Made by a program: the position numbers and the translations under genes. Under the pieces are notes generated by a model that did no database searches, had not been told where the DNA came from, and saw only the letters and a program-made list of their open reading frames with translations. Shown one piece after another: positions 1-5,858 of a DNA stretch of 7,333 bases (position 1 is its first letter; every line of letters starts with the position of its first letter). This DNA is from Candidatus Omnitrophota bacterium (lineage in GTDB: Bacteria; Omnitrophota; Gorgyraeia; B26-G9), in NCBI GenBank assembly GCA_003645745.1, contig QNCH01000078.1, positions 1 to 7,333 on the forward strand, written 5' to 3'.

Positions 1-2
1 AA

Positions 3-94
3 TGGCGGAGAGGCTGGGATTCGAACCCAGGGATCCGGTTTCCCAGATCAACCGCTTAGCAGGCGGCTCCTTTCGGCCACTCAGGCACCTCTCC
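3..94 (-). tRNA. tRNA-Ser(GCU), CCA encoded
   Basis: The minus strand folds into a class II tRNA of 92 nt. The acceptor stem GGAGAGG (94-88) pairs with CCTCTCC (13-7), followed by discriminator G and an encoded CCA (5-3). The anticodon stem GCCGC/GCGGT encloses the loop CTGCTAA (62-56), giving anticodon GCU (60-58), which reads AGC/AGU serine codons. A long variable arm (around 50-30) and the T arm with GGTTCGAATCC are present, as expected for tRNA-Ser. It starts 21 bp after the tadA stop on the same strand and may be co-transcribed with it; I see no separate promoter. Confidence 0.97.
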
Positions 95-115
95 GTTTAT
101 TTTAAATGAATTTTA

Positions 116-574
116 CTATTTTTTTCGTTTATCTTGAAAAAATTTAGTGACCAGAAGCCCGCAATCTTTTGCCAGAATGCCTGTTTTAATCTTAATTAGA
201 TGATTAAGCTTCTGATTATTTGCTACATTTAAAACAGAGCCGCAAGCTCCTGTTTTAGGATCAGCTGCTCCATAAATAATTTCTTTAATCCGTGCTAAAA
301 CTAATGCTCCGGCACACATTGAACATGGCTCAATCGTAACATAAAGCACACAATCAAAGAGCCACTTGCTCTGCAAAAAATTAGCTGCCTGGTTAATCGC
401 AAGCATCTCAGCATGCGCGCTAGAATCATTTAACAACTCCACCTGATTATGCGCCCTGGCAATAATTTTCTGTTTATATACAATCACAGCTCCCACAGGA
501 ACATCATTTTTATCTGCTGCTTTTTGCGCTTCTTTTAAAGCCTCTGTCATAAAAAAAATGTCTCTGTGAAACAT
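116..574 (-). CDS. tadA: tRNA-specific adenosine-34 deaminase TadA
   Basis: A 152-residue cytidine/deoxycytidylate-deaminase-fold enzyme. Family knowledge: TadA converts wobble A34 to inosine in tRNA-Arg(ACG) in the cytoplasm and is usually essential. Seen here: the zinc/catalytic motif H54-A-E56 (in SSAHAEMLAI) and P83-C84-S-M-C87 (in IEPCSMCAGAL), giving the zinc ligands H54, C84 and C87 and the proton shuttle E56. The VPVGAV strand (25-30) and the DPKTGACGS segment (105-113) are typical of TadA rather than of free-nucleoside deaminases. Length is near normal. The ATG at 574 is preferred over the Met at residue 9 because the preceding residues match the usual N-terminal helix start; the SD is weak. 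It follows the 568-residue gene by 28 bp, probably in one transcript, and is followed by tRNA-Ser. Confidence 0.95.
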   Translation of the reverse strand: MFHRDIFFMTEALKEAQKAADKNDVPVGAVIVYKQKIIARAHNQVELLNDSSAHAEMLAINQAANFLQSKWLFDCVLYVTIEPCSMCAGALVLARIKEIIYGAADPKTGACGSVLNVANNQKLNHLIKIKTGILAKDCGLLVTKFFQDKRKK

Positions 575-602
575 AATTTAATACTCTGAATATAAATTTA
601 TT

Positions 603-2309
603 TTATTGAATCTCTGTTTCAAGCTCTGTTAATTTTTCTGTTTTCTGTTTTTCTTCATTTATTTTATCAACAATCTCATCTAATACTGTTTTTTTGCCTT
701 CTAACCGGTCAAAATATGGGCCTTGCACATTTTTAGTAATTCTTGGAGTAACTACAAGATAGGAAATACCTTGAGCACGCATTATCCTTTTTAATTCCCG
801 GGTATGGAAACCTCCAGTAACCATAGCAATAATTTTTTGCCCATTATCTTGCATAATTTGTAAAGTATTACTCAGCATCGCACCATCCCTTAAACAAGCA
901 ACTTTGTAAAAATCAACCCATGCAGGCACATAAACATCTAAATAATCAACATCTGCCGGCAAATCAATATCTATCCCAAATTGATCCGCTTGCTGGCTGA
1001 CAAATTCTCTGTACCTGTCTGTTTTTAATTCATCTTTATGTTCCTGATAAAAGCTAAGGTCTTTATTCACCATTTTTATCTCTACAAGCCTCCCCATAAC
1101 CCTCAAACCCCTTGCCCAAAAATCTAATTTCCTTTGCGCGTCATCAGTATAAAACTGCTCCCTTATCTGAGCATCAATTTCATCTATTTCATTAAAAAGA
1201 TCTGTAGTATTTACAGAATCATACCCGCTCGCATATTCAATATATGAATCTAAATTACTATATGGAGTAAATTCAATATCATTCTGTTCTGCTAATTTTT
1301 TAATAAAAGTTAAATATTTTGAAGCGCTTAAATATCCATCCCGATACGCTGCACCCTGATCCACAAGCTCCCTGACATTTTCCTCTGAAATAACATTAGT
1401 CAATTCAGACAAAAGTTTTGCCCTTTCCTGCTCTGCCTTTGTAAAATCAATTTGTTTTTCAAGTTTAATTGATTTTAAAAGCTTAAAAAAATTTAGATAC
1501 AGATCTGAACTTAAATCATTTTCTTCCATTTCCTGTTCAAGAAAAATACAGTATTTATTTAAACTTGTTAGTTTTAAATTAAACGCTGTCCTATCTTTGT
1601 CAATCCTGCTAAGATTTTCATTATACAAATAAGGCTTTAACTTACCAATACACCTATTCAAATACCTGAAATAAACCTGCACGTCTTTTTTAAAAGGAAG
1701 AGATGTTTTAAACGCGTCAAAATTATTTTTATAAAGCTCCTGCTCTTCAATACCATAGAGCTCTAAAGGATACTCAAACCCTTTACCAATCACCAATGCT
1801 TCAGGCCCGCTCATTTTACCCTGACGAATAAAATAATCAGCTGCATCTTCTCTAATACCAGCATCAGGAAAAGTAGAAAAAAGTTCCGTTTGTAATCTGC
1901 CTGAAGAGCCTTCAATACCACACACACTCACCCCATACTCCTGAACAAGTGTATCTAAAATATGTAAAATATTAGTCTGAGCCTCATAATTACAATGCGC
2001 GTCCTGAATATGCACGATAACTTTATCAGGATCTCCTTTATACACGTCTTTAACTGTACCCCATAAGCTGGGAATTTTTAAGTCAAAAATATCTTTTATC
2101 TCAGGTTCAGCTTCAAACTCTATGTTAAATGTAGGTTTATCTATCTTTTGAACAGCTTCATAATTGTCCACAGGTTCTAAAGTCTCATTAACAGGCTGTC
2201 CAGCATCAATGCCAGAGTCTAAAACACCCTGAGCAAAAACATTATAATTAATTACTATATAAAAAAACAATAGTAACACAAAAAATAAAGGCTTAAGAAT
2301 TTTTGCCAT
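603..2309 (-). CDS. Secreted 568-aa protein, TIKI/TraB/EreA/ChaN-like
   Basis: No specific gene is recognised. The N-terminus (residues 1-27) is a Sec signal peptide: MAKILK, a long hydrophobic stretch, then a VFA-Q cleavage-like site, so the product should be periplasmic or exported. Family-like signals lie at both ends of the mature protein. VIVHIQDAH (97-105) and CGIEG (130-134) are near the N-terminus; R474-D in a helix and G499-G-F-H502 followed by TRELKRIM are near the C-terminus. Two histidine motifs of GxxH type, a conserved Glu and an Arg are the hallmark of the TIKI/TraB/EreA/ChaN superfamily (proteases, esterases, haem binding), but the first motif here reads QDAH. The central region (about 190-440) is charged and helical, with coiled-coil-like stretches. 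A good SD (GGGAG, 2321-2317, 7-nt spacing) supports the ATG at 2309. Superfamily call moderate; enzymatic function unknown. Confidence 0.55.
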   Translation of the reverse strand: MAKILKPLFFVLLLFFYIVINYNVFAQGVLDSGIDAGQPVNETLEPVDNYEAVQKIDKPTFNIEFEAEPEIKDIFDLKIPSLWGTVKDVYKGDPDKVIVHIQDAHCNYEAQTNILHILDTLVQEYGVSVCGIEGSSGRLQTELFSTFPDAGIREDAADYFIRQGKMSGPEALVIGKGFEYPLELYGIEEQELYKNNFDAFKTSLPFKKDVQVYFRYLNRCIGKLKPYLYNENLSRIDKDRTAFNLKLTSLNKYCIFLEQEMEENDLSSDLYLNFFKLLKSIKLEKQIDFTKAEQERAKLLSELTNVISEENVRELVDQGAAYRDGYLSASKYLTFIKKLAEQNDIEFTPYSNLDSYIEYASGYDSVNTTDLFNEIDEIDAQIREQFYTDDAQRKLDFWARGLRVMGRLVEIKMVNKDLSFYQEHKDELKTDRYREFVSQQADQFGIDIDLPADVDYLDVYVPAWVDFYKVACLRDGAMLSNTLQIMQDNGQKIIAMVTGGFHTRELKRIMRAQGISYLVVTPRITKNVQGPYFDRLEGKKTVLDEIVDKINEEKQKTEKLTELETEIQ

Positions 2310-2346
2310 ATTTCAGCTCCCTTGCTTTAAAAACTCGCCATAAATT

Positions 2347-2378
2347 AGATTTCCGCTAAAAGATTGCGGGAATGACAA
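2347..2378. repeat. REP-like imperfect hairpin remnant
   Basis: The stretch contains TTCCGC, nine bases, then GCGGGAA followed by TGACA. On the minus strand it reads GTCATTCCCGC...GCGGAA, an imperfect stem with one bulged base. This resembles the dispersed 'GTCATTCCCGC...GCGGGAAT' palindromic sequences seen in many bacterial genomes, here eroded on one arm. It would lie in the 5' leader of the 568-residue gene. Whether it is functional is unknown. Confidence 0.45.
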
Positions 2379-2386
2379 AATTTTTC

Positions 2387-2416
2387 TTTATAACCATTTG
2401 CAACTAAATAAGTTAA
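2387..2416 (-). promoter_or_regulatory. Possible promoter of the 568-aa gene
   Basis: On the minus strand TTAACT (2416-2411) and TATAAA (2392-2387) are separated by 18 bp, about 80 bp upstream of the start codon. The matches to sigma70 consensus are 4/6 and 5/6. In DNA this AT-rich such matches are common, so this is only a candidate. Confidence 0.28.
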
Positions 2417-2437
2417 AAAAGACCACACATCAACATT

Positions 2438-2491
2438 AATTTACAATTTACAATTTACAATTTACAATTTACAATTTACAATTTACAATTT
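2438..2491. repeat. Tandem heptamer array (AATTTAC)7.7
   Basis: Seven exact copies of AATTTAC plus five further bases lie head to tail without a mismatch. The last part of the array and the following bases (2480-2494) recur as a perfect 15-bp inverted copy at 2544-2558, so the transcript could form a hairpin with a loop of about 49 nt. The array sits in the 422-bp non-coding stretch between the second barrel gene and the 568-residue gene. The perfect copies indicate recent expansion by slippage. Confidence 0.95.
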
Positions 2492-2543
2492 GAAATGAAT
2501 GATTAAATTTCTTAATTCTAATTGAAAATTAAAGCATTTTAAA

Positions 2544-2558
2544 TTCAAATTGTAAATT
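2544..2558. repeat. Inverted copy of the heptamer-array end
   Basis: This 15-bp stretch is the exact reverse complement of 2480-2494, the end of the heptamer array. The two arms are separated by an AT-rich spacer (2495-2543). Together they form a long-loop, AT-only inverted repeat. No GC-rich stem or U-tract is present, so a classical terminator is unlikely. Confidence 0.8.
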
Positions 2559-2564
2559 TCCCCC

Positions 2565-2672
2565 TTATTTTGCAATATTCACCAGAGGTTCCACCACGCT
2601 CACAAGGTTACAACCTAACGCAACTTCTTTTTGTAAGCCTTTAAAATAAAAGAAAATTCCTTCTATATTAAA
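2565..2672 (-). pseudogene. ORF remnant without start codon
   Basis: A 35-codon open stretch runs on the minus strand between in-frame stops (TAA at 2675-2673 and TAA at 2567-2565). It translates to a protein-like tail containing LQKEVALGCNLVSVVEPL and ending VNIAK, with no ATG; the only possible starts are internal GTG codons. Its base composition (roughly 45% GC in 2571-2640) stands out from flanks that are almost all A/T. I do not recognise the peptide. It could be the end of a decayed gene, an ORF with a non-standard start, or a structured RNA that happens to be open. It contains the short palindrome AGGTT-GT-AACCT. Confidence 0.35.
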
Positions 2673-2720
2673 TTAAACCCTAAATCTCAAATCCATATTT
2701 GATTTAACTAAACACAAATA

Positions 2721-2743
2721 TATAAATTTTATTAAAATTTATA
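2721..2743. other. AT-only perfect hairpin over the OMP stop codon
   Basis: TATAAATTTT (2721-2730) and AAAATTTATA (2734-2743) form perfect 10-bp arms around ATT. The hairpin overlaps the stop codon and last codons of the second barrel gene. It lacks G:C pairs, so it is at best a weak 3'-end or termination signal. Confidence 0.4.
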
Positions 2744-3532
2744 AGTACCGCGAAAAGTAAAAGCCCTTTCATCATTAAAACGCGTTTCCACATCTAAGGC
2801 AAATTCCTTACAAGGAATAATTGAACATCCCGCGAATCCGCCAACAACATTATCACTCCTTGCAGAATTCAAAAAATATTCGTTTCCGTTAATCTTAACT
2901 TTAGCTGTTGCAGAAACATCAGAATATTTTATCCCCGCGTAAAGCAATACGAATTTAAATTTTTTCCCTAATCCTAATGCAGCCTGCCATTCTCTATATT
3001 TCGGCCTGCCGATCTTCTCAATCTCTGCTTCTTTATACTGTGTACTACCAACATCTACAGTCCTATACTGCATATCTTCTATACTTCTATATTTTATATC
3101 TACAAAAGGTTTTATCCCATTTTCATTAGGGGCATCTAAAGCAAAATTACAGCCTACTGTCCAAATTAAAGAATCTTTAAAAAGATATTTTAATTCGTCA
3201 TCTGCAATCTTAGCCGTATAACCAACATCAGCAGCCTGTCCGAAAAAAGAATAGAGATCTCCTTCACCGTAAAGATTAGAATCAAAAGAACCAACAAATT
3301 TTACCCCTGAAAATTTAGCTGAATCTAATTCTGCATGAAAAACATTAAAAGAATGCTCCAGCACTAAATCTGATTCAGCGCCTATAGTAAAATTAATTTG
3401 TCCTTCGCTATCTTCTGCTTCTACTAACATCTGCTTAATTTCTAAAGGTACATCCACTGGAGCAGAATAAACAACCCCGCAAACCAGGGATAATATCACA
3501 ATGGCCTGAAAAACAACACATTTACTCCTCAT
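2732..3532 (-). CDS. Outer-membrane beta-barrel protein, paralog B
   Basis: A 266-residue exported protein that I cannot assign to a named family. Residues 1-24 form a signal peptide with a YSA-P cleavage-like site. The mature part alternates short amphipathic strands (for example KFVLLYAGIKYSDV and EFALDVETRFNDERAFTFRGTYKF) and ends in Phe preceded by alternating aromatic/hydrophobic residues, the C-terminal pattern recognised by the BAM machinery. About 8-10 strands are plausible for this length. It is clearly paralogous to the gene just upstream: shared YSAP(V/I)D(V/L)P, PF(V/I)D(I/L)KYR(S/A)I, GIKYSDV and the C-terminal strand. The gap between the two is 18 bp. The strong SD AAAGGGGG (3545-3538), 5 nt before the ATG, fixes the start. 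Likely a small pore or surface structural protein; ligand unknown. Confidence 0.72.
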   Translation of the reverse strand: MRSKCVVFQAIVILSLVCGVVYSAPVDVPLEIKQMLVEAEDSEGQINFTIGAESDLVLEHSFNVFHAELDSAKFSGVKFVGSFDSNLYGEGDLYSFFGQAADVGYTAKIADDELKYLFKDSLIWTVGCNFALDAPNENGIKPFVDIKYRSIEDMQYRTVDVGSTQYKEAEIEKIGRPKYREWQAALGLGKKFKFVLLYAGIKYSDVSATAKVKINGNEYFLNSARSDNVVGGFAGCSIIPCKEFALDVETRFNDERAFTFRGTYKF

Positions 3533-3550
3533 TAATTCCCCCTTTATTTG

Positions 3551-4321
3551 TTAAAACTGGTAATGCACTTTACAAGTAACTGCCTGTTCATCAACTAACC
3601 TAACTTCTAAACCTATTTTAACTTTTTCCATTGGCACCATACATCCAATAAATATTCCGTAATTATAATCCGCGTCATTATAACCTTTATAATTTACTCC
3701 GCCTACGTCCACATCACATGCAATATGCACATCTGAATACTTAATCCCGGTATAAGCAATTAACATTTCATATTTTTTTGCTATACCCAGAGAAAGTTGG
3801 CGTTCCCACCAGTCAGTAGAAATATTGTTTACTACATTTGCCTGTGCTGCTGCTCCTCCCACATTAATTGAATCATAATCAACATCTTTTATTGCCCGAT
3901 ATTTCAAATCAATAAAAGGCCAAATCATATTCTCCTGCAATACAGGGATAAAAATCACCATATTCATACCTAATCCAAGCATATAATCATCATCCCATTT
4001 GCACACAAGATCTAAATCATCAATCTTATACTCAAATCCCTGTGTACGCCCAATTAATCCGTAAAAATCAATTCCATACCCAGTGGAATAAAACGCTTTT
4101 GCAGTAATAATGTTACCTTTTAATTCAGCATTAAAATGCTCCATTTTACGCTCAGAAATAGCATCTAATTCCAACCCAAACATCAACCTCTGTGAATCAG
4201 GTATCTTTTTTACATCCTGTAACCCGCGCGGTAAATCAATTGGCGCACTATACACACCATTTATATTCCGACAAAATACCCCTAATATTACCCCCATAAT
4301 TACTAACCATATTTTTTTCAT
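3551..4321 (-). CDS. Outer-membrane beta-barrel protein, paralog A
   Basis: A 256-residue exported protein, first of a tandem pair. The start MKKIWLV at 4321 is preferred because it gives a classical signal peptide (residues 1-26, ending VYSA-P) and has a purine-rich stretch upstream. An in-frame ATG at 4351, preceded by GGTGA, would add ten residues including three charged ones and cannot be excluded. The mature protein has beta-barrel-type alternation and ends KVHYQF. It matches its neighbour at the mature N-terminus (APIDLP), at PFIDLKYRAI, at GIKYSDV and at the last strand; central loops differ. Transcribed from the promoter at 4407-4435 with a leader of about 80 nt. Adjacency to the TonB system hints at an envelope partner, but it is far too small for a TonB-dependent receptor. 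Confidence 0.7.
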   Translation of the reverse strand: MKKIWLVIMGVILGVFCRNINGVYSAPIDLPRGLQDVKKIPDSQRLMFGLELDAISERKMEHFNAELKGNIITAKAFYSTGYGIDFYGLIGRTQGFEYKIDDLDLVCKWDDDYMLGLGMNMVIFIPVLQENMIWPFIDLKYRAIKDVDYDSINVGGAAAQANVVNNISTDWWERQLSLGIAKKYEMLIAYTGIKYSDVHIACDVDVGGVNYKGYNDADYNYGIFIGCMVPMEKVKIGLEVRLVDEQAVTCKVHYQF

Positions 4322-4374
4322 AATCCATCTTTCTCTTGAAATTACCAACATATATTCACCATAGCCGCAACCTG

Positions 4375-4390
4375 TATATACTCAAATGTA
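4375..4390. repeat. Relic end of the inverted-repeat element family
   Basis: The 16 bases match 15 of 16 positions of the end of the other elements (TATATACTCAAA, then T instead of C, then GTA). No second end is seen nearby. It lies in the predicted 5' leader of the barrel genes, so it is probably a decayed or truncated copy. Confidence 0.5.
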
Positions 4391-4406
4391 TAACAACTAT
4401 TAACGG

Positions 4407-4435
4407 ATTATATAACTATTCCTGATTAAAATCAA
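4407..4435 (-). promoter_or_regulatory. Sigma70-type promoter for the two OMP genes
   Basis: On the minus strand TTGATT (4435-4430) and a perfect TATAAT (4412-4407) are separated by 17 bp, about 85 bp upstream of the first barrel start. An inverted repeat TGATT-TT-AATCA (4434-4423) overlaps the -35 and could be an operator half-pair. This suggests the barrel genes can be transcribed independently of the exb genes. Confidence 0.6.
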
Positions 4436-4451
4436 GTAAGTACTATTTTAT

Positions 4452-4611
4452 TATCCTCAAACGTAATAGGTTTGCAATTTTATGACGTCCCACTCACACT
4501 GCATATTAATTCGTTCATCATTGACCAAACCTTGCTGCTCCTGCGTTTTGGCTTAGGCCAGAACGTTCAGGGAAACACCTAAATTTTACAAACCTATTAC
4601 GTTTGAGGATA
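4452..4611. mobile_element. MITE-like element, copy 1
   Basis: The element proper is 4454-4609 (156 bp) with TA on both sides (4452-4453 and 4610-4611). The two ends are a perfect 25-bp inverted repeat when flanks are included (4450-4474 and 4589-4613), containing CCTCAAACGTAATAGGTTTG. Subterminal sequences (GCAATTTTATGACGT on the left, AAACACCTAAATTTTACAAA on the right) are shared with copies 2 and 4 in the same orientation. There is no ORF of note inside. The perfect ends suggest this is the youngest copy. Its right end lies inside the winged-helix gene. Confidence 0.8.
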
Positions 4612-4821
4612 ATTTTCTTCGTTTTTTTGCCGTAAACAGATTTTATAATCGCCCTCTCCTGACAAAATAACATGCCCTTCTCTTGCCAGCCAGCCAAGGC
4701 TCATTAATATTAATGATTCAGGCTGTTCTATAACCTTGACAATTTCAGAAACTAAAATGTCGCCGTGTTCATCCAGATAATGCCAGATATCGCCTGCAAC
4801 AATTCCTATCTCCATAATCAT
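4597..4821 (-). CDS. Winged helix-turn-helix protein, DUF2582 type
   Basis: A 74-residue protein. The pattern G6-x2-AG-x-IW-x2-L-x3-G20 and SLGWLAREGHV (41-51) match the small winged-helix family DUF2582 as I remember it, where LGWLAREGK is the recognition-helix/wing region. A role as a DNA-binding regulator is inferred from fold only; partners are unknown. It overlaps the preceding zinc-ribbon gene by ATGA (4821-4818), implying translational coupling, and has a strong SD GGAGG (4833-4829) with 7-nt spacing that favours the first Met over the Met at residue 3. The final residues (about YPQT) and the TAA stop are encoded by the end of MITE copy 1, so the native C-terminus has been replaced. 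The core domain ends near residue 64 and is unaffected. Confidence 0.75.
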   Translation of the reverse strand: MIMEIGIVAGDIWHYLDEHGDILVSEIVKVIEQPESLILMSLGWLAREGHVILSGEGDYKICLRQKNEENYPQT

Positions 4822-5054
4822 AGACTATCCTCCTTTTGATTATAACTTCCACAACGCGGACAAACCGTTAATTGCTGTTTAAATACACTTGAATATATAA
4901 ATGTGCAAATGGGGCATTGACACAACTTAAATTCCTGTTTGTAACTTGAATCTTTCTTTTTTTTAAATAATGGAAAAATATATAACGCGAAAAAAAACAT
5001 TATAAAAAGTAGTATATACCAGGCCACAGCATTAACAAATTTTAATTTTATCAT
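4818..5054 (-). CDS. Small membrane zinc-ribbon protein
   Basis: A 78-residue protein with one predicted membrane helix (about 8-30, Leu/Ile/Phe-rich) followed by a KKKK stop-transfer sequence. A soluble tail carries C47-P-I-C50 and C65-P-R-C68, plus an extra C45, with the CPRCGS form typical of zinc ribbons. By the positive-inside rule the ribbon should be cytoplasmic. I do not recognise the family. Its ATG follows the tonB stop directly (TAAATG) with no clear SD of its own, so it probably depends on re-initiation after tonB. Its stop overlaps the next start (ATGA). The tight coupling suggests a job connected with TonB or with the winged-helix protein, possibly membrane-anchored regulation; this is inference. 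Confidence 0.65.
   Translation of the reverse strand: MIKLKFVNAVAWYILLFIMFFFALYIFPLFKKKKDSSYKQEFKLCQCPICTFIYSSVFKQQLTVCPRCGSYNQKEDSL
4829..4833 (-). promoter_or_regulatory. Strong SD of the winged-helix gene
   Basis: GGAGG on the minus strand, 7 nt before the ATG at 4821, lies inside the 3' end of the zinc-ribbon gene. It decides for the first of two nearby Met codons. Confidence 0.7.
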
Positions 5055-5690
5055 TTATATACCAAAAAATAAATCAATCGCGCATTTTTGCCCATTATTC
5101 TGTGCGTCTTCAGGCAAAGGCATAAACTTCCACCCGCGAATATAGCGAATGCCAACTGCGTCAAGTTCAGGATAACCGGAAGAACTAAGTTTTTCAATAT
5201 CAGTTACTGTACCATCAGATAAAATTAAAAATTTAAGCCTAATTTTAAAATTACTACACATAGCTTTAGCCCATGCAGGATAAACAGGTAGTTCAGGCTT
5301 ATAAATAATCTTTCTTTCTATTTCTCTGTCAATCTGAACATCTGCAAAAGACTCTTCAAAATTAAAACCAAATTCAACTTTTAAAACAGGCTTTTGTGAA
5401 AATTCAGCTAAAGGAAAATCAGCTATAGTCACATTTTCTTTTTTAATATGCAGGCCTTGCTTTTTTAATTTTTTTTTTAACGCAACACCAGAGATTTTTT
5501 CATTTTCCCCGAAGTCTAAGCACCTGCTATACGGTTCTGGATCTTCGGCAATACTGCCCAAAAAATTAATATAAGGAAACGCCGATGGCTTAAGCAATTC
5601 CGGACAGACAATATCTACAGCCTGCATACAAAAAATATGCCAAAAAATAGAACACAAAATCGCGCCTGTAAAAATATTTTTCTCAGACAT
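5055..5690 (-). CDS. tonB: TonB-like energy transducer
   Basis: With the ATG at 5690 the product has 211 residues. An N-terminal membrane helix (about 6-28) carries S14-I-F-W-H18, matching the SxxxH motif by which TonB couples to ExbB/ExbD. The C-terminal domain (about 137-209) has YPAWAKA, IRLKFLILSDGTV (150-162), SSSGYPELDAVGIRYIRGWKF (169-189) and a final strand, which is the TonB C-terminal fold. It transmits ExbBD-harvested proton motive force across the periplasm. Oddly, the middle (30-135) has no proline/lysine-rich spacer; it is mixed and contains cysteines (C30, C57). An in-frame TTG at 5702 would add four residues encoded by MITE copy 2. The ATG is favoured, but only three bases separate it from the element's flanking TA, so the ribosome-binding site must lie in the element. 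Confidence 0.88.
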   Translation of the reverse strand: MSEKNIFTGAILCSIFWHIFCMQAVDIVCPELLKPSAFPYINFLGSIAEDPEPYSRCLDFGENEKISGVALKKKLKKQGLHIKKENVTIADFPLAEFSQKPVLKVEFGFNFEESFADVQIDREIERKIIYKPELPVYPAWAKAMCSNFKIRLKFLILSDGTVTDIEKLSSSGYPELDAVGIRYIRGWKFMPLPEDAQNNGQKCAIDLFFGI

Positions 5691-5700
5691 TATTATACTC
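5691..5700 (-). promoter_or_regulatory. Element-derived SD-like site of tonB
   Basis: The only SD-like bases at usual distance from the tonB ATG are TTTGAG within the element end, with GAG at 5700-5698 and 7 nt before ATG. The match to anti-SD is weak. A TATAAT here (5697-5692) with TTGCAA 16 bp upstream looks promoter-like, but transcription from it would start at or past the ATG, so it is unlikely to serve this start. Confidence 0.35.
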
Positions 5701-5857
5701 AAACGTAATAGATTTGCAACGTTATGACGCTCCTCTCACGCCGCATATTGATTCGTTCATCATTGGCCACCCCTTAGACGCACTAAGATTTCAAGGCGTT
5801 CCAATCCAACACACAGAAAAACGCCTAAATTTTACAAACCAATTGCGTTTGAGTATA
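5694..5857. mobile_element. MITE-like element, copy 2
   Basis: The element proper is 5696-5855 (160 bp), with TA at 5694-5695 and 5856-5857. The ends share TACTCAAACG and its complement; the inner parts of the repeats have diverged (AATAGATTTG against AATTGGTTTG as read from each end). The interior aligns with copy 1 in the same orientation (ATGACG, CGCATATT, TTCGTTCATCATTG, CGCCTAAATTTTACAAACC). It fills essentially the whole space between exbD and tonB. Confidence 0.78.
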
Positions 5858-5858
5858 T

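Noticed and set aside
1770..1785. ATACTCAAACC match to the element end
   Set aside because: It is inside the 568-residue gene, encodes Gly-Phe-Glu-Tyr in frame, and has no partner end or TA-flanked pair.
2438..2491. Tandem array considered as a CRISPR or integrative-element origin
   Set aside because: Units are only 7 bp with no spacers, there are no cas genes, and no replication protein is nearby.
4026..4040. TTATACTCAAAT match to the element end
   Set aside because: It is in the coding sequence of the first barrel protein (Gly-Phe-Glu-Tyr-Lys), with no inverted partner; explained by codon content.
4110..4364. 84-codon plus-strand ORF
   Set aside because: It lies antisense to the first barrel protein, has no SD or recognisable domain, and overlaps a well-supported signal-peptide-containing gene.
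4452..4611. Element considered as a rho-independent terminator of the exb operon
   Set aside because: The stem ends are AT-rich with a 100-bp interior and no adjacent U-tract; similar copies lie inside the operon where termination would block downstream genes.
5692..5719. TTGCAA-16-TATAAT as the promoter of tonB
   Set aside because: Transcription would begin at about 5686, after the tonB ATG at 5690, so the gene's start would be lost.
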